Shown in pieces: positions 41,457-44,150 of a stretch of DNA of 44,150 nt (its first letter is position 1; the number at the start of each line of letters is the position of its first letter). Under the pieces are notes generated by a model. It did not search any database. It was not told where the DNA came from and saw only the letters and a program-made list of their open reading frames with translations. The stretch is from Anaeromicrobium sp. (GTDB lineage: Bacteria; Bacillota; Clostridia; Peptostreptococcales; Thermotaleaceae): positions 1 through 44,150 of the forward strand of contig NZ_JAOART010000095.1 of the NCBI RefSeq assembly GCF_025210435.1. The letters run 5' to 3'. Position numbers and translations under genes: made by a program.

Positions 41457-41803
41457 TGAACAATGTACAAATTGGAAAAATGGGAGAGAAGATAGCTATA
41501 AATTATCTAAAGGATAAAAAATACAAAATATTAGATACTAACTATCGTTGTAAATGTGGTGAGATAGATATAATAGCCATGGATAAAAATAGATATGTTT
41601 TTGTGGAAGTAAAAACTAGAAAAAATAAATCCTATGGTACTCCAGCACAGGCTGTAAACTACAAAAAATTACAACGGATATATAAAGTATCTAAACACTA
41701 TATACAAAATAAAAAAATAAAAACACCTCCCATGAGATTTGATATTATAGAAATTTATTATGAGGAAGATATAAGAGTAAATCACATAAAAAGTATTTCT
41801 TAA
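41453..41803 (+). CDS. YraN family nuclease-like protein (UPF0102)
   Basis: A 116-residue protein with the endonuclease-like YraN fold. GKMGEKIAINYLKDKKYKIL, YRCKCGEIDIIAMD and FVEVKTRKNKSYGTPAQAVN carry the E...D...ExK arrangement of the restriction-endonuclease-like superfamily. Its role is uncertain; it is often found near rnhB and the comM/yifB gene, as here. The ATG overlaps the FlhB-like stop (ATGA), showing coupling. Confidence 0.92.
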   Translation: MMNNVQIGKMGEKIAINYLKDKKYKILDTNYRCKCGEIDIIAMDKNRYVFVEVKTRKNKSYGTPAQAVNYKKLQRIYKVSKHYIQNKKIKTPPMRFDIIEIYYEEDIRVNHIKSIS

Positions 41804-41818
41804 TTAAGGGGTAAGTAT

Positions 41819-43351
41819 ATGTTATCTAGAATAAATTCATGCACACTACTAGGTTTAAATGGACAATTAACAAAGGTAGAGATAGATCTATATAATGGGA
41901 TTCCAGGTATTACAGTGGTAGGCCTAGCAGATATGTCTGTTAAGGAATCAAAAGACAGAATAAGGTCTGCGATTAAAAACTCAGGAATAGAATTTCCAGA
42001 TGATAGAATAACTGTGAATTTAGCTCCTGCAAGTATTAAAAAGGCAGGATCTCATTATGATATGCCCATAGCAGTAGGCATATTACAGGCCATGGGAGCC
42101 ATAAATCAAATTCCCCTAGACAATATGGCTTTTATAGGTGAATTATCCTTAAATGGCAATCTAAACCCCATAAGGGGTGCATTACCCTTAGCCTTAGAGC
42201 TTAGAAAAAATAATATAAAAGAAATAATAGTTCCAAAGGGTAATTTAATGGAGTTGGCCATGGTAAAGGATATGAAGGTATATGCCTTTAATACTTTACA
42301 TGAAGTTATAAGATTTTTGAACGGGGAACTGGACTATAAGGATGAAAGACCTCTAATAGATTTGGATAAGCCAAGAATATACGATGTGGACTTTAATGAG
42401 GTTTGCGGACAAGAATATGTGAAAAGGGCCATGGAGATAGGAGCTGCTGGTGGACATAATATTATGATGATAGGACCCCCTGGAGCTGGAAAATCCATGA
42501 TGGCTAAAAGATTCTCAACTATTTTACCAAGACCAACCTATGAAGAATGCTTAGAAATTACTAAAATATACAGTGTGGCAGGCCTTTTGTCAGATGAATC
42601 TCCCATAATGATGGAACGCCCCTTTAGGGCACCTCATCATACCATATCCAATGTGGGACTTGTTGGAGGAGGAAGTAATTTAAGGCCAGGAGAAGTATCT
42701 CTAGCCCATTATGGAGTACTATTTTTAGATGAATTCCCAGAATTTAAGAAAAGTGCCATAGATGTATTAAGGCAACCTATAGAGGATGAGATAATAACCA
42801 TATCTAGAGCTAGTGGCACTGTGACCTATCCGGCTTCTGTAAATTTAATATTGGCTCTAAATCCCTGTAAATGTGGGTATTTTGGAGTGGATAATGGAAA
42901 GTGTAGTTGTACACCTAATGAGGTTAGAAAATATTTATCTAAAGTATCAGGACCCATATTAGATCGGGTGGATATGCATATACAAATATATCCTGTTGAA
43001 TATGATGAATTAAATGACTATTCAAAGAATAAAAGCTCTAGTGATATGAGAGTAAATATAGAAAAGGCTAGACAGATACAACTAAAGAGGTATAAAAATC
43101 ATAATATCCTATATAATTCTCAGTTGAGTACAAAGCTTATGGATAAGTATTGCAATATGGAAGATGATGCAAAATATTTGCTTAAAAATGCCTTTGATAA
43201 ATTAGGATTTAGTGCAAGGGCATATACTAAGTTGGTTAAATTAGGCAGAACTATAGCTGATTTAGATGATGAAGAGATTATATTATCAAGTCATGTTGCT
43301 GAAGCTATACAATATAGAAAATTAGATAAGAATTACTGGAATATGAATTAG
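41819..43351 (+). CDS. YifB/ComM family AAA+ ATPase (Mg-chelatase-like)
   Basis: A 510-residue protein. The N-terminal Lon-protease-like domain (about 1-170) has GIPGITVVGLADMSVKESKD and INLAP-type NLAPASIKKAGSHYDMP. The AAA+ domain has Walker A GPPGAGKSMMAKR (about 220), FRAPHHTISNVGLVGGG, Walker B VLFLDEFPEF (about 303), and a four-cysteine insert (CKCGYFGVDNGKCSC) likely to bind zinc. The C-terminal Mg_chelatase_C part ends with SARAYTKLVKLGRTIADLD. ComM promotes branch migration during transformation in other bacteria; the role here is inferred from family. SD AAGGGG. Confidence 0.95.
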   Translation: MLSRINSCTLLGLNGQLTKVEIDLYNGIPGITVVGLADMSVKESKDRIRSAIKNSGIEFPDDRITVNLAPASIKKAGSHYDMPIAVGILQAMGAINQIPLDNMAFIGELSLNGNLNPIRGALPLALELRKNNIKEIIVPKGNLMELAMVKDMKVYAFNTLHEVIRFLNGELDYKDERPLIDLDKPRIYDVDFNEVCGQEYVKRAMEIGAAGGHNIMMIGPPGAGKSMMAKRFSTILPRPTYEECLEITKIYSVAGLLSDESPIMMERPFRAPHHTISNVGLVGGGSNLRPGEVSLAHYGVLFLDEFPEFKKSAIDVLRQPIEDEIITISRASGTVTYPASVNLILALNPCKCGYFGVDNGKCSCTPNEVRKYLSKVSGPILDRVDMHIQIYPVEYDELNDYSKNKSSSDMRVNIEKARQIQLKRYKNHNILYNSQLSTKLMDKYCNMEDDAKYLLKNAFDKLGFSARAYTKLVKLGRTIADLDDEEIILSSHVAEAIQYRKLDKNYWNMN

Positions 43352-43382
43352 CTCCTTTGTCTTAATGATAAGGGAGTTTTTT
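43352..43382 (+). terminator. Terminator after yifB
   Basis: CTCCTTTGTC (43352-43361) and GATAAGGGAG (43367-43376) form a 10-bp stem with two G-T pairs and a T6 tail. Confidence 0.85.
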
Positions 43383-43495
43383 ATGTGGAATTGAAGAAAA
43401 TCTAAAAAAATTAAAAAATTAATATTTATGAAGAATATGTAACACCTTATTAAAAGATAATAGTAGTAGATGACATGAAAAGGAGGGTTTAATAT

Positions 43496-43954
43496 ATGAT
43501 AGTTATATATAATGATTTTGGCGGTACTCATTCCTCTGCAACGGCTGCCCATATCCATGTGAACAAATTACCAATAGATAGAATTCCCAATAGGGAAGAG
43601 TTGTTATCCCTTCCTACGTTTGACAAGGTGAATAAGAGTCAACATGGTAATTTGATTTACATAGGGGAGGATGAATTAGGATGTAAAGTATATACGGTAG
43701 CTTGCGAATTTAAACCTAAATTAGTAATTAAAGCAGTAGAAGATATGTATAAAATTACACATGGATCACTAGATGGATTATACACCATTAATACCAAGCA
43801 TACAGTTAATATATGGATGAAAATCGGTGGTTTTTTTTCTAGATATCTAGGGTTAGTATCATTTGGACGTCCTATAGTGACTCATGGAACATTAAAAGCC
43901 TATGATAATATCTCTAGTCTTGTATCAAATGTTAAAAAGCAAATATCAAGTTAG
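43496..43954 (+). CDS. DUF3189 family protein
   Basis: A 152-residue protein of unknown function. The start IVIYNDFGGTHSSATAAHIH carries the conserved GGTHSS motif, followed by LPTFDKVNKSQHGNLIYIGE and, late, GLVSFGRPIVTHGT. DUF3189 members occur in spore-forming Clostridia and lack a known activity; no signal peptide or membrane segment is seen. It is a single gene behind AAGGAGGG with its own terminator. Confidence 0.85.
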   Translation: MIVIYNDFGGTHSSATAAHIHVNKLPIDRIPNREELLSLPTFDKVNKSQHGNLIYIGEDELGCKVYTVACEFKPKLVIKAVEDMYKITHGSLDGLYTINTKHTVNIWMKIGGFFSRYLGLVSFGRPIVTHGTLKAYDNISSLVSNVKKQISS

Positions 43955-43982
43955 GTTTTTATTAAAATTTAATTTTTCATGG

Positions 43983-44014
43983 AAAGAAGAGTTAATCATA
44001 TAACTTTTCTTTTT
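43983..44014 (+). terminator. Terminator after the DUF3189 gene
   Basis: AAAGAAGAGTTA (43983-43994) pairs with TAACTTTTCTTT (44001-44012) with one G-T pair, in a T-rich context. Confidence 0.8.
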
Positions 44015-44025
44015 GTATAAGTGAA

Positions 44026-44150
44026 AACCACCTGCTGTGCGGGTGGTTCAAAAAAGCTTCCAGCGGTGAGCAGAAAATAAAAGACTCCTTTGTTAGAATA
44101 GTATTTAGGTTTGCCGACCAAATACAAAACAAAGGAGAGTGGATAGGTTA
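44026..44150 (+). mobile_element. Left end of a probable IS200/IS605-family element (cut by window edge)
   Basis: A GC-rich hairpin AACCACCTGC-TGT-GCGGGTGGTT (44026-44048) of the kind recognised by TnpA HUH transposases is followed by a second long stem: CTCCTTTGTT (44085-44094) with AACAAAGGAG (44128-44137), and inside it GTATTT/AAATAC and GGT/ACC. The 3' arm contains the SD AAAGGAG, and the base sequence ends GGATAGGTTA, so an ATG would start at 44150 or just beyond. An SD locked in a leader stem is a known feature of IS200 tnpA. No transposase codons are visible in the window, so the call rests on the end structures and on my recollection of similar clostridial leaders. Confidence 0.55.

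Noticed and set aside
1-44150. CRISPR array, toxin-antitoxin pair or prophage genes
   Set aside because: No spaced direct-repeat array, no paired small toxin/antitoxin ORFs and no phage structural genes were found.

Overview
The window is AT-rich DNA (roughly 30% GC by eye) with almost every gene on the + strand, mostly in tightly packed operons with strong AGGAGG-type ribosome binding sites and intrinsic terminators. The gene set is an Rnf complex in the order CDGEAB, mreBCD-PBP2-minCDE-rodA-mgsA, spoIVFA/spoIVFB and the rbgA-rnhB-ylqG-ylqH-yraN-yifB run. It points to the chromosome of an anaerobic, endospore-forming member of Clostridia; a Tissierellales-like organism is plausible, but the species cannot be fixed from the sequence alone. 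No CRISPR array, prophage or large foreign island is seen.

Layout. 1-3.5 kb: a minus-strand tRNA-Leu(CAA), a YdjM-type membrane hydrolase, and an ECF sigma factor with a zinc-finger anti-sigma/DUF4349 protein. The sigma gene has a promoter of the type ECF factors read themselves. 3.6-7.5 kb: polA-coaE-lytic transglycosylase. 7.5-8.0 kb: a short mobile repeat, a promoter with an operator-like inverted repeat, and a decayed small ORF. 8.0-13.0 kb: nicotinate phosphoribosyltransferase, an orphan oligopeptide-type binding lipoprotein, tRNA-Leu(GAG), an SH3/NlpC-P60 wall hydrolase and a SPOR protein. 13.0-15.7 kb: a DRTGG / RsbW-like ATPase / DRTGG / PHP / HATPase cluster, interrupted by the second copy of the repeat. 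15.7-21.0 kb: the Rnf operon behind a leader with an attenuator-like hairpin and a possible 32-codon ORF. 21.4-31.7 kb: DUF4321, maf, radC, then the rod-shape and division-site genes mreBCD, PBP2, minCDE, rodA and mgsA. 31.8-33.4 kb: spoIVFA-spoIVFB. 33.5-38.0 kb: a radical SAM pair, RNase G, and ribosomal protein L19 behind its structured leader. 38.0-44.0 kb: rbgA, rnhB, FliK-like and FlhB-like small genes, yraN, yifB and a DUF3189 gene. The last 125 bases look like the left end of an IS200/IS605 element whose transposase starts at or beyond the window edge.

How it fits together. Rnf links ferredoxin:NAD+ electron transfer to ion pumping. The small ATPase/DRTGG/PHP genes before it are of a type that, as I recall, usually accompanies electron-bifurcating hydrogenases, so a redox-related role is plausible but unproven. 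The mre/min/PBP2/rodA block makes and positions the cell wall, and spoIVFAB controls pro-sigma-K processing in the spore mother cell.

The most notable non-genic signal is a 156-bp element (7559-7714 and 14930-15085; the two copies are about 95% identical). It has inverted-repeat ends and is flanked by TTA on both sides in both copies. The second copy supplies the last five codons and the stop of the PHP gene.
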